A DNA stretch of 64,000 nucleotides from Mytilus edulis. Its lineage: Eukaryota; Mollusca; Bivalvia; Mytilida; Mytilidae. Where the stretch lies: NCBI RefSeq assembly GCF_963676685.1, contig NC_092344.1, positions 45,840,830 through 45,904,829 on the forward strand, written 5' to 3'. Position 1 is the first letter of the stretch. Each line of letters starts with the position of its first letter. Below, piece after piece: positions 45,680 through 57,215 of this stretch. The notes below the pieces were generated by a model. The model did not search any database. It was not told the origin of the DNA and saw nothing but the letters and a program-made list of their open reading frames with translations. Both the position numbers and the translations under genes were made by a program.

Positions 45680-46777
45680 CTACGTCTTTAAATTTGTATA
45701 AGCGAGCGTTATGTTCCTAATTTCTTTTTCTAAACCATCAACACCAATATCAGTCTTATTCAATTGTGTCAATAGCCTGGATAACGAATATTTCAATGCA
45801 TCTGGGAAAAATTTCGGTTTTAACAAAACCTGGAAGAAGATATTCATTTTTTGTAGATTATATTTTACATTTGTACCTCTACAAACCCCTAAATCACACT
45901 TGACTGTTTGACACTTGGTATACCGCATTTCAATTTCAGTTAGTTCTTGACAACTAATGTTGAAAGGACACGGCTTGAAATTTTTATGTGAGGTAGACAG
46001 TGTCAAAGAGCATGTTGGTTCAACATTGTTCATATGATCCAAATCTATCAGTTTTATTTTACCATTCAACATTTTAAAATGTTCGGGCTTGATGTCAAAA
46101 TCTGCCAAAGATCCCAAAGGTGAATAATGCAGGTAGGACAACAAACTAGAAAGGTCAGCAGCATGATTCAGCCTCTCTGCAATTGTAAGATTCAATGCAT
46201 TTAGGTCTAGACCCATACCATATTCGTAAACAACAGAGACATCTCCAAAATAGGAAGTTTGTTCGTAACCGGCTTCAGCTTTAGTATGTCGAAAGCAGTA
46301 TCCAAACATTTTAACTAGCGAGGGATGGTCCAATTGATCACTCATCAGTAGATTTTTCAAAAACATGTTCAATCTAACGTGTTGATCTCCTGATCTTGGT
46401 ATAGGTCTCAACCTTTGAATGACCACCTTTTGACCTTCAAATGTACCAATGTCGACATTTTTTGACAAACCTCCTTCACCTCCGTTATACTTTAATATCT
46501 GTATTTCATTCATATTTGAACAGTTAAATCTGTATCTTTTGTTTATATTCCATGGCCGATTATAACTATGACTTTGATTTTTATGCATTACGAAAGTTCT
46601 AGTTATCCTATTTGGAATTGTTATGAACCTTCTGTGAATATTGAAATAAAAATTTTGATACACGAATAAAGTTTGTTGAAAGATTAAAATGACAAGAGCG
46701 GTCATGCAGATACTTTTTACCTTTGAAGGCGTAAACATGTCAGATTTCAGTATTTCAAGAAATTCCTGCGGCTTCAA
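45680..46777 (-). CDS. PKDCC/VLK-like extracellular kinase, copy 2
   Basis: Intact, intronless, 365 codons. PKDCC (VLK) is a secretory-pathway/extracellular protein kinase. The shared features are a short cytoplasmic N-terminus, one membrane segment (residues about 23-42, type II signal anchor) and a Cys-rich luminal kinase fold. It has HPSLVKMFGYC and LLSYLHYSPLGSLADFDIKP (the SPLGS...DF block is diagnostic), then LIDLDHM in the DFG position and a C-terminal NLQKMNIFFQVLL helix. The VAIK lysine position reads Gln (KVVIQRL) and the HRD-loop Asn reads His, so it may be a pseudokinase. Sequons (NQS, NCS, NIS, NKT) support a luminal domain. At 365 residues it lacks the C-terminal Cys-rich region of vertebrate PKDCC (about 490). 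Family assignment is by motif; FAM69/DIPK is the alternative. Confidence 0.75.
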   Translation of the reverse strand: MKPQEFLEILKSDMFTPSKVKSICMTALVILIFQQTLFVYQNFYFNIHRRFITIPNRITRTFVMHKNQSHSYNRPWNINKRYRFNCSNMNEIQILKYNGGEGGLSKNVDIGTFEGQKVVIQRLRPIPRSGDQHVRLNMFLKNLLMSDQLDHPSLVKMFGYCFRHTKAEAGYEQTSYFGDVSVVYEYGMGLDLNALNLTIAERLNHAADLSSLLSYLHYSPLGSLADFDIKPEHFKMLNGKIKLIDLDHMNNVEPTCSLTLSTSHKNFKPCPFNISCQELTEIEMRYTKCQTVKCDLGVCRGTNVKYNLQKMNIFFQVLLKPKFFPDALKYSLSRLLTQLNKTDIGVDGLEKEIRNITLAYTNLKT

Positions 46778-48608
46778 ATGTTAGTAGATATGATTATAGT
46801 CTGAAAATATACAAGTAGAAATCATAATTGTGAATTGCAATAGTTAGCTGTTGGTAAATAGTCATGTAGTTGATAACGAATACAGGATTGTTCATTTTTT
46901 ATAAACGTCTATTCATCGCGAAAAAGCTAATGAAAAGGTAAGTAGGTGTATACACATCGCCAACTAAATTACATAAATAATGTGTCGGGGTTCAACATGT
47001 TAGATGGGATCCCGACCCTCCCCTAAACTGGAACAGTATTGCAAAATTAGAACGAACAATACAAATTAGTTGAAAAAGGCTTAACTCATCAGATGAATAC
47101 AAAAAGAAACACATCTAACAAAAACACATTTTGGATGTGGCCGGAAACATGTACATCCTAACAACAAAAGGCACTAAGTATAATTCTGACAGTACTGACA
47201 GCTAGTTCAAAGCCACTCACAACTAATTAAAAGATCATTGCATCTAATACTAAATTCTTACCAAGACTTCTGTATATGTTGATTGAGACCTACTAGTAAG
47301 AAATGCACCACTATTGGGAGAGGACGTCACTAGTGTTACTATAATTGGTGTCCAATCCCTTTTGCTACTTCTTCAAATAAAATATGTGTATACAACCATT
47401 GAGTCAACAAATTACATACATATTATTCTGTGCAACAGGTTTTCATTCCTGCGTCGACAATATTTATTTCTTTTGCATTTTTGTAACCTCATTTGAATTT
47501 TTAAAAAAAGGTGAAAGAAAAAAGATTGAGTTCTTGTCTCAAATACCGTGTGTTGCACTTATAAACATTTTTTTCAGTTTTAAAAACATGCTAAAATGTT
47601 AATTATTACATGGCTGTCTAAATATACATTCAAACATTATATGAATTTCATGTAATTCAAACGTGTCAGAAAACATGCACAAAGAGTAAGCTAACAATAA
47701 TTCAAATCTTGTTTTCAAATTCTTAAAAAATTGAAAAATTGAAACAGGGTAGGGGTATAAAAAGTATTAACACATGACATGGGTAAAATCTCTTTGTTCT
47801 TACTGTTCTATAATCTGAATAAAGTGTGCATTAACTACCTCAGATATACTGCACAGTTCAAATCTATTCTTACCTTTAGGAGCGTTTTCTGGATTTTAAA
47901 GGGGTGTTATTCTATTACGACTTTTTGCATATTTATTCCTATAATTTAACTATTTGGGGATTGAATTTAATTTGGGGTCTAGGGGAGTAAAAGTTTGGAA
48001 AGAGAAACGTTGTTTCTGTTTATTTAACATTCTAAATTTATGTACTTACATCTTCCTCGGTTCATTTTTGTCTAAGAATATCATTGAGGGAAAGAAAAGC
48101 AATTAATCTTTTCAGTTATGATTTTTCATACACCGTTTTGAAAGTACACAATATGTCAAAGTCTTAATCGTCACTAATATTAAATAAAAATTAGGAATAA
48201 ATTTAACAGAAACGATAGAAAAAATCTACAATAAACGCAATTGTAATATGACGTGCTTCTTTCGCTTTGTGAATAAACCCATGCTCTAAATCCAATAAAA
48301 TTGTTTGCACATGCGTATATTGACTACTGCAGAAAAATGAGTTTTATCAAATTGGCTTGCATTTAATATATTTCATTAACTTAAAATACTTCCAAGCTCT
48401 TAAATGATGCACATTTTGTAACTAATCCATTTATTATGATTGTAATGTGTTGCTATTGGAGATTGATATATTTTACCTAGATACGACAGCCGTTCATGCT
48501 GGCTGTTAAAAACTCCTCCCTCTTACAAAAATCACATTGCCATTCGATTGCTTGTTTACTAACAAAAAAGGGAGGTTCATGGAAAAGCCTACACATCGGA
48601 CATAGAAA
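46778..48608. repeat. 5' flank of kinase copy 2 with dispersed repeats
   Basis: 46778-46925 is shared with the other kinase 5' flanks. 46980-47260 matches 36540-36830. 47765-48260 matches 8836-9860 and 36935-37380. No gene seen; frames at 47314-47602 are unsupported. Confidence 0.6.
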
Positions 48609-48908
48609 TAATTGTATTTTCCCGCGGTTCGTATAGTAAAGCGGGAAAATATAGTTTTGTCGTTACATTTTCATATATATTTATAAGGCATGACAAAATT
48701 GACCAATCAGATTTGTGTTACGATATATTGATGTTTTTCAAGCGCTTCACTTTCTAGCCGTCGTTCAACATAGTAAGCTGCATTGACGCCGATATTCAAC
48801 AAACAATACGTGCCGAAGTGCATAATGCTTTTCAAAACCCCCAAGAACAGTTATTGGACAATATGACAACTTTACTAGAGTCTCGTTTAGACGGTTTCCA
48901 AAGAGGAA

Positions 48909-49626
48909 TTGAAGAAAAACCAGAAATCCTTGTCGGACACAAAGATAGCCAAGATAAACGAAAATATGTCCGACACATATAAGTTCTGCAAAAGAGGTAA
49001 TCAAGAGCAGTTCAAATATAACAACAAAGTTTTCGTGAAGATGAGGGAGGCCACTACCGAGATGGAAGCAGACAACATGAGTCAGATGAATATTAACAAC
49101 GCGAAACGGAAGATAACTGAAGGTATGTACATTATCAAGAACAGACAAAAGTTAATCAAATTAGCTGATTCGTCAGACGCAGGGTGGCGGGTAGTAGCTG
49201 AATATATTGCTAATCCTTTGGCTGAGAATTCCGAGGACGAAGGGAAAATGTACAAGGCACAGGTACGGGCAGATACAAAGATGAAAAAAGAAAAACTGAA
49301 AAAACGTACAGACCAAAGGACATCACCATACAACAAAACAACGACATCAAATTCTACGGGATGTTCGATACCTGTTAATGTCAGCAGTGGATTTGGAAGA
49401 CCTGGGAGATGCTTGTATTGTCACGAGAGTGGGCATTGGATGAAACAGTGTACAAAAGCCACAACAGAACATAAGAGTAAGATAAGTATAAATAGTACTT
49501 ACAATTTGAGTCACATAGAATCGAGCGCACCTCTGTTGTGTAAACAAATATCAGCTGATTTAAAATCAATGAATAGTACACACACTAATGTATGCCAAGA
49601 TCACGGTACAGGTGTAGGGTATTTAA
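48909..49626 (+). pseudogene. Ngaro-type gag with zinc knuckle, copy 2
   Basis: A charged gag-like frame with NNAKRKITEG and GWRVVAEYIANPL, then a complete CX2CX4HX4C zinc knuckle (CLYCHESGHWMKQC, about 49412-49453). The frame is then cut at 49626 by a TTAA-flanked element. The true start is probably further upstream (ATG at about 48863, different frame because of a small indel). Confidence 0.7.
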
Positions 49627-50214
49627 GGTTCATCATAACCTTTTGGCTAAAATGGCCGTATTTACATCCCAAATTTTACTCTGAGTACAGACTAACCTAT
49701 ACACCTGCAACAGTTTTAAGGGATGGCAGGAACTAGATATATAAATTTTAAATACATTTTATGTTTCAGAAAATTATAAACTTTTCTAGATTTTGCTATC
49801 CATTTTTTTTCGTTCCTGCAGAAGGTGCAAAAATTAACTAAGTAGTGAAAACGATTGAGAAGCTCCCCTCATATAATCAATGTTGTGAGTAGTATTGATT
49901 TAAATGGACAATAGATGGACAATGGACACCTGTAAACAATAGGTGATTCAACAGGTTTAAACTGTGTAACTGAGTGGACCGTATCAAATGAAACTCGGGT
50001 GTTTGTTTATTTTGCTATCTTCTGCAGACTGGAAAAAAATGAACATCGAAATCAAGGTAAGTTTTTAATTTTCTGAAACGTAGACTTCATATAACTTTTA
50101 TATATCTAGTTCCTGCCATGCCTTAAAACTTTCCTGGATGTACCAGTTTGTCTGTACTCATAGTAATTTTGGAGGTGTAAACACGGCCATATTTTTCAAT
50201 TCCTTATGATGAAC
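49627..50214. mobile_element. 588-bp element with TTAA target duplication
   Basis: Ends GGTTCATCATAA and its inverse TTATGATGAACC, flanked by TTAA at 49623-49626 and 50215-50218. The empty site is present in Ngaro copy 1 at 39081-39084 (GGTATTTAAAGG). TTAA duplication points to piggyBac- or Kolobok-type transposition. Inside is a copy-specific inverted segment (AGTTCCTGCCAT / ATGGCAGGAACT) near 49722-49734 and 50108-50120. No coding frame. Confidence 0.85.
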
Positions 50215-50220
50215 CTTAAA

Positions 50221-50950
50221 AGAAAAGGTAGACTCGTGGAAAAAGATAGGTGCTACAAATTTCGTTGTTGATATGATAGAAAACGGGTATAAGATACCAT
50301 TTAGTACAGTACTTCGAGAAACAGAATGAGAAAACAATAAAACTGCACGCAACAACTCTAATTTTGTCGCCGATGAGATAGAAAAACTTATAGAAAAAGA
50401 TTGCATACGTCGAGTGAGAAGTAAACCTGACGTTGTCAATACATTGTAGCAAATAATAAAGGCTCAAAATTAAGATTGGTTTTAGATGCGAGACATTTAA
50501 ACCCATATATTGTAAAATTCAAACACACATGCTTTTGGTGGTCATTTGACCACAGGTTAAAAGGACGAACAATTGGAAATGTTTGGAAGTTGGATAATAA
50601 TATACAGATATACACAGATAACAAAATCGTAACACACATACTCAGAGTCGGAAGTCGAAAAGCGTCACTACATAAAAACGTGATGCATATACATGAAATT
50701 TGCAAGAATCAATAGATTAAATTAAGTTCTGTTTGGATTCCACGTGAACAAAACACACACGTTGACATGTTAAGTCGACAGTCAGATTGTGATGACTGGG
50801 AGGTACAGGACGAAATATTTACATATCTAGATCACATGTGGGGTCCTCATAACGCTGATAGGCTTGCACATGACTACAACACCAAGTGTAAGCATTTCAA
50901 TTCAAAATATTGGTGACAGGAACATCAGGTATTGACGCTTTTAAAGTTGA
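50221..50950 (+). pseudogene. Ngaro-type RT start and RNase H remnant, copy 2
   Basis: Resumes the polyprotein after the TTAA element: NFVVDMIENGYKIPF, CIRRV, then LDARHLNPY and, as in copy 1, a direct jump to LKGRTIGNVW. It then passes to IYTDNKIVTHIL and SSVWIPREQN...DMLSR. Several indels break the frame (for instance near 50445). Confidence 0.75.
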
Positions 50951-51299
50951 CTGGAAAGGTAAAAATAATGGCTTGTACCACCACCAACTTTGTTTCCTAA
51001 AGTGTTAAACAAATTAAAACAAGAAAAATGCAATGCTACTTTAGTCATACCAGAGTGGACCTGTGCACCTTACTGGCCTATGCTAATAGATGAGAAAGGG
51101 AACATGAAAGTTTTCATAGTTGCACACACTTTTTTCAGGGAGAAAACTTGATCAGAGAAGGCCCCGGCCAAAGCGGCATATTTGGACAACAATTTTTGAA
51201 ATTTAGATTGATTGGTTTAAGAATACAATTTTAAATCAAAATATTTACGATTATTCTCTTTCTTAACAGGAAACAAATTAGATCGTACTGTTACAGTAA

Positions 51300-52276
51300 A
51301 GGAGGCCATTAGCAATAGCGGCATCGATGTTGACAGTTATCTTTATGGGCTTTATCCAAAAATTTGCGACATTTGTTACTTCAATACTGGAAGCGTCTAA
51401 AAGAGTTGCACCAAAGAAAACTACAGACATTTAGATAGCACTTTGTGATAATTTCAAAGATTGTTCTGATCTACTTGTGTTAAGAGATGTGACTATGATG
51501 CTTCTTTGTTTTGCAGGTTTCCTTAGATACGATGAACTTAGTTCTTTGTGTTTTCTTGACATTGATATACAAGATTCTTTTCTGATTTTACATATATCTA
51601 AGAGCAAAACTGACCAATACAGGCAAAGCAATGAGGTTATAATATCAAAAGGTTCTACAATCGCATGTCCCTATAACATGTTAGTTAAATACACTTGTTT
51701 GGCTGGTTTTAGTAGTCACGAGAATAAATTTTTATTTCGTCCTATCTATAGGTCAGGAGAGCTGTGTAAATTGATTAATATGGATAAGAAACTCAGTTAC
51801 ATGGCAGCTAGGGAGTGTCTGCTTAAAAGAATCAGAATTATTCGTCTTGGTTGTAAAAGAGGTACGAAAGATACCAAAGGAACAGTCAAACTCATAAATC
51901 TAAAACAAACTGACAACGCCATGGCTAAAAATGAAAAAGACAAACAGAAAAACAATTGTACACACGACACAACATGGAAAACTAAAGAATAAACAACACG
52001 AACCCCACCAAAAACTAGGGGTGATCTCAGGTGCTCCGGAAGGGTAAGCAGATCCTGCTCCACATGTGGCACCCGTCGTGTTGCTTATGTGATTACAATA
52101 TGTGTAACATAGCTCTTCACTCGTTCAGATCAGGTGGTGCCACAATGGCTGCTAACACAGACGTAAGCGACAGGTGTTTGAAAAAACATGGCAGATGGAA
52201 ATCTGACTCGAGTAAAGATGGTTATATCGTAGACTCCATAGAAAAACGTTTGACAATTTCTCAAGTTCTAGGTTGA
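51300..52276 (+). pseudogene. tyrosine recombinase, copy 2, interrupted by a SINE
   Basis: Frame 51477-51855 holds GFLRYDELSSL (first catalytic arginine). Frame 52103-52276 holds HSFRSGG, KKHGRWKS and GYIVDS. The 246-bp SINE-like insert at 51857-52102 lies between, and a stop at about 51433 precedes the first part. Apart from the insert it is better preserved than copy 1. Confidence 0.75.
51857..52102 (+). mobile_element. 246-bp SINE-like insertion
   Basis: AAGAGGTACGAAAGATACC to GTGATTACAATATG is flanked by TGTAA (51852-51856 and 52103-52107). Copy 1 shows the uninterrupted sequence near 40800. The partial copy at 5741-5853 belongs to the same family. No clear polymerase III boxes seen, so SINE is inferred from size and abundance. 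Confidence 0.65.
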
Positions 52277-52384
52277 TAGGTAAAACTTTTATATTTGGGA
52301 TCGTGTACCCTTTCTTTGTGTATTTCTATCACGGCTGTCGGAAAATTTATATTTGTGCTTTAGTTATATACTGTCATGGAGTAT

Positions 52385-52534
52385 TTGATGCAAGCTATAC
52401 TTTATTATAGTTTTAACATGGATAGGCATTATATTCATGTTATTTTAGCCCTGACTATCGTTCGGGCAAAAATAATCACGAATATAATGTCTACCCATGT
52501 TAAAACTACAATAAAGTATAATAGCTTGCATCAA
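52385..52534. mobile_element. 150-bp foldback element, copy 2
   Basis: Near-identical to 41712-41861 in the same position next to the Ngaro-type element. Confidence 0.75.
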
Positions 52535-52559
52535 TTATTTCTTATATTTCTTAAATAAT

Positions 52560-53107
52560 GTATTAACTTAGTAAGAAGCCTTACTGTGGTTTTTTATGGA
52601 ACACCACAGCTGTCTTATGTAGAACTCTCATGTTACGTTAGGTTGTTTTATTGTAAGGAGTACAGTCCACTGTCTTCAGTTCTAATGATTTTTAATGTAG
52701 GACTCTGAAAAGCTATAACAGAGTTTTGTGTGGACGTATTGTATTGTATATTGAAAAGTTTGCAGCACATTTATTCATGTTATTTTGAATAAACAGAAGT
52801 GAAAGAATTACTGTCATTTATTTAGAACTTAATGATAAATTTTTAAATGAATATTTCTCGTGTTTCGTTTTTAACATAGATTAGACCGTTGATATTCCTA
52901 TTTGAATGGATTAACCCTAGTAATTTTGGGGGCTCTTTATAGCTTGCTGTTAAATGTGAGCAAAGGTTTCGTGTTGAAGACCATACCTTTGCCTATAACG
53001 GTTTACTTTTTAGAAAAATAAAGACTGAAGGGTAAACAGATCCTACTCCTCTTTTAATGGTCATAGTCATGATATAGTATTTGGGCATTATCTTTGTTGT
53101 TTGCGTT
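52560..53107. repeat. segmental unit 3, 3' flank of kinase copy 3 (distal part)
   Basis: Matches 41880-42430. Breaks off at TAAAAACCAG (53108-53117), where a 9-kb insertion begins. Confidence 0.75.
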
Positions 53108-53706
53108 TAAAAACCAGGCCACCGTTTCACAAAGCCTTCTTAACTTACGACCATCGTATCAGTTTACGATCTGTTTACGTGTGGTTATACGTTCCCGTTA
53201 CGTGTGTTTCACAAAGGCATCGTAAAAAACTACTAAGTTGATCGCAAGTTACGTCGTGTGTATCATCGTAAGTGTATCTTAAACCGAGAAGAGTGCTTTC
53301 TTTCACGTCCGCGCTTTTATCGAGTATGGCATGCCAAATAAACATTTTTAAAAATAATTATTATGGATGGCGAATTATGGCGATATTTTTATATCAACAT
53401 TAATAGAACTAAAGAATTTTAGTCCGTTTTCAATATTAATTCAAGATATATGACGCTTACACTCATAGGACAAAAGTGAGTTCCCACTCAAAAAATGTCA
53501 TATTATTTCAACTAAAATCGGTATTTTTCAAAAAAATATTACCAAGTAGGTCTATGAGTGATTTTTATAAAATAGATACCATAAGATGCAGGAATGTCTG
53601 AAGTTTAATTGTTTATTTGGCCATATTTTTAGTGAGGTTCTTTTTCATTATTCAATGGGTTAAACACAAATGCAATTTTTTACGATTTTAATTTGGTTAG
53701 AATACA

Positions 53707-56600
53707 ACCAGACACAAGTTGGTTCCTTTTTCCTTTTTCCTTTTTCGATATTCAAATTTTGAAAATTTTACAAGTCCAAACTGAATTTTTTTTTTCCTTC
53801 AAAATTTTTTTTCCTCAAAATTTTTTTTTCCTCAAAATTTTTTTTCCTCAAATTTTTTTTTTCCTCAAAATTTTTTTTCCTCAAAATTTTGTTTTCCTCA
53901 AAATTTTTTTTTCCTCAAATTTTTTTTTCAATTTTTTTTTTCCTCAAAATATTTTTCCTCAAAAAGTTTTTCTTCAAATTTTTTTGTCATTTCCTTATTC
54001 GTTTTCTTTTACCTTTTTCGATTATCATCCTTATTTGATTTCCATTTCCTTATTCGATTTTCATTTCCTTATTCGATTTTCTTTTCCTTATTCGGTTTCT
54101 TCTTCCTTTTTCAATATTCATTTCCTTTTCCGGTTTCTTCTTCCTTATTCGGTTTCTATTTCCTTATTGGATTTTCATTTCCTTATTCGATTTCCATTTC
54201 CTTATTCAATTTTCATTTCCTTATTCGGTTTCTTTTTCCTTTTTCAATATTCATTTCCTTATTTGGTTTCTATTTCCTTATTCAGTTTCTATTTCCTTAT
54301 TGGATTTTCATTTCCTTATTCGATTTCCATTTCCTTATTCGATTTTCATTTCCTTATTCGATTTCTTTTTCCTTTTTCAATATTCATTTCCTTTTTCGGT
54401 TTCTATTTCCTTATTCGGTTTCTATTTCCTAATTGGATTTTCGTTTCCTTATTTGATTTCCATTTCCTTATTCGATTATCATTTCCTAATTCCGTTTCTT
54501 TTTCCTTTTTCAATATTCATTTCCTTATTCGGTTTCTATTTCCTTATTCAGTTTCTATTTCCTTATTGGATTTTCATTTCCTTATTCGATTTCCATTTCC
54601 TTATTCGATTTTCATTTCCCAATTCAGTTTCTTTTTCCTTTTTCAATATTCATTTCCTTTTTCGGTTTCTAGTTCCTTATTCAGTTTCTGTTTCCTTATT
54701 GGATTTTCATTTCCTTATTCGATTTCCATTTCCTTATTCGATTTTCATTTCCTAATTCAGTTTCTTTTTCCTTTTTCAATATTCATTTCCTTTTTCGGTT
54801 TCTAGTTCCTTATTCAGTTTCTGTTTCCTTATTGGATTTCCATTTCCTTATTCGGTTTCTTTTTCCTTATTCGGTTTCTTTTTCCTTATTCAGTTTCTTT
54901 TTCCTTATTTGGTTTCTTTTTCCTTTTTCAATATTCATTTCCTTTTTCGGTTTCTGTTTCCTTATTCAGTTTCTATTTCCTTATTCGGTTTCTATTTCCT
55001 TATTTGGTTTCTATTTCATTATTGGATTTTCGTTTCCTTATTCGATTTTCATTTCCTTATACGATTTTCATTTCCTTATTCGGTTTCTTTTTCCTTTTCC
55101 AATATATATATCCTTTTTCGGTTTCTATTTCCTTATTCGATTTTCATTTCCTAATTCGGTTTCTTTTTCCTTTTTCAATATCCATTTCCTTTTTTGGTTT
55201 CTAGTTCCTTATTCAGTTTCTATTCCCTTATTGGATTTTCATTTCCTTATTCAATTTCCATTTCCTTATTCGGTTTCTTTTTCCTTATTTGGTTTCTTTT
55301 TCCTTATTTGGTTTCTTTTTCCTTTTTCAATATTCATTTCCTTTTTCGGTTTCTGTTTCCTTATTCGGTTTCTATTTCCTTATTCGGTTTCTATTTCTTA
55401 TTTGGTTTCTATTTTATTATTTGATTTTCGTTTCCTTATTCGATTTTCATTTCCTTATACGATTTTCATTTCCTTATTCGGTTTCTTTTTCCTTTTCCAA
55501 TATTCATTTCCTTTTTCGGTTTCTATTTCCTTTTTCGATTTTCATATCATTATTCAGTTTCCAGTTCCTTTTTCGATATTCGAATTTTGAAAATTTTACA
55601 AGTCCAAACTGAATTTTTTTTTTCCTTCAAAATTTTTTTTCCTCAAAATTTTTTTTTCCTCAAAATTTTTTTTCCTCAAATTTTTTTTTTCCTCAAAATT
55701 TTTTTTCCTCAAAATTTTGTTTTCCTCAAAAATTTTTTTTCCTCAAATTTTTTTTTCAATTTTTTTTTTCCTCAAAATATTTTTCCTCAAAAAGTTTTTC
55801 TTCAAATTTTTTTGTCATTTCCTTATTCGTTTTCTTTTACCTTTTTCGATTATCATCCTTATTTGATTTCCATTTCCTTATTCGATTTTCATTTCCTTAT
55901 TCGATTTTCTTTTCCTTATTCGGTTTCTTCTTCCTTTTTCAATATTCATTTCCTTTTTCGGTTTCTACTTCCTTATTCGGTTTCTATTTCCTTATTGGAT
56001 TTTCATTTCCTTATTCGATTTCCATTTTCTTATTCAATTTTCATTTCCTTATTCGGTTTCTTTTTCCTTTTTCAATATTCATTTCCTTATTTGGTTTCTA
56101 TTTCCTTATTCAGTTTCTATTTCCTTATTGGATTTTCATTTCCTTATTCGATTTCCATTTCCTTATTCGATTTTCATTTCCTTATTCGATTTCTTTTTCC
56201 TTTTTCAATATTCATTTCCTTTTTCGGTTTCTATTTCCTTATTCGGTTTCTATTTCCTAATTGGATTTTCGTTTCCTTATTTGATTTCCATTTCCTTATT
56301 CGATTATCATTTCCTAATTCCGTTTCTTTTTCCTTTTTCAATATTCATTTCCTTATTCGGTTTCTATTTCCTTATTCAGTTTCTATTTCCTGATTGGATT
56401 TTCATTTCCTTATTCGATTTCCATTTCCTAATTCGATTTTCATTTCCTAATTCAGTTTCTTTTTCCTTTTTCAATATTCATTTCCTTTTTCGGTTTCTAG
56501 TTCCTTATTCAGTTTCTGTTTCCTTATTGGATTTCCATTTCCTTATTCGGTTTCTTTTTCCTTATTCGGTTTCTTTTTCCTTATTCAGTTTCTTTTTCCT
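53707..56600. repeat. left arm of the 6.8-kb foldback
   Basis: A block with CAAGTCCAAACTGAATTTTT and a run of CCTCAAAATTTTTTTT occurs at 53750-53980 and again at 55580-55810. Each is followed by ~20-bp repeats (TTTCCTTATTCGATTTTCAT and variants with GGTTTC or CAATATTC). The second copy reproduces the first nearly base for base, so about 1.83 kb was duplicated in tandem. Confidence 0.85.
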
Positions 56601-56611
56601 TAAATCGATTA

Positions 56612-56770
56612 TCAGATTATCTGCATATTGATATTGTAAAATATCAGCTGCTTGACATTATATGAAGGCTTGTTGATCTCGTTCGCTACGCTCACTCGAC
56701 AAAAAGCTTCATATTATGTCTCGCAGCTGATATTTTACGATATCAACATGCAGATAACCTGATAATCGGT
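56612..56770. repeat. palindromic element inside the foldback centre
   Basis: ATATTGTAAAATATCAGCTG (56629-56650) pairs with CAGCTGATATTTTACGATAT (56725-56745), and the outer CGATTATCAG pairs with CTGATAATCG. The loop holds CTCGTTCGCTACGCTCACTCG. It separates two parts of the left CCTTATTCG array. Confidence 0.7.
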
Positions 56771-56884
56771 ACTTATTGTATGACGTCAGAGAGTGAAATA
56801 ACCACGTTTATTTCACATGTGAAATTATCGGTTTTTATTTAACTGGGAAATCAATGTAATTCATTGCAACCAATGTAATAACAT

Positions 56885-57215
56885 TCCTTATTCGGTTTCT
56901 TTTTCCTTATTCGATTTTCATTTCCTTATTCGGTAACTTTTTACTTATTCGGTTTCTATTTCCTTATTTGGTGTCTATTTCCTTATTCAATTTTCATTTC
57001 CTTAATTCGGTTTCTATTTCCTAATTTAATTTTCATTTCCTTATTCGGTAACTTTTTCCTTATTCGATTTTCATTCCTTGTTCGGTTTCTATTTCCTTAT
57101 TGGGTTTTTATTTCATTGTTATAATATTAGATTTCCATTTCCTTATTGGGTTTCTATTTCTTTATTCAGTTTGTATTTCCTTATTCAATTTTCATTTCCT
57201 TATTACTCTTTATCG
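56885..57215. repeat. residual CCTTATTCG-type repeats
   Basis: Further diverged copies of TTTCCTTATTCGGTTTCTAT follow the palindromic element, interrupted near 57110-57135. Confidence 0.7.

Larger units (their letters stand above)
48611..52383 (+). mobile_element. Ngaro/PAT-type element, copy 2 (inactive, rearranged)
   Basis: Same element as 37738-41681: A1 at 48612 to about 48780 with the TATTTTCCCGC hairpin, then gag, RT, RNase H and recombinase remnants. The right end keeps one shortened B repeat (about 52325-52380) and then passes straight to the 150-bp foldback. A2 and the second B are gone, as expected from recombination between B1 and B2. It carries two later insertions (49627-50214, 51857-52102). 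Confidence 0.8.

Noticed and set aside
53693-56631. Very long open frames rich in Phe, Ser, Leu and Ile (up to about 370 codons)
   Set aside because: They are translations of the CCTTATTCG tandem array; several frames of the same strand are open at once and the same pattern appears in inverse at 59209-60533.
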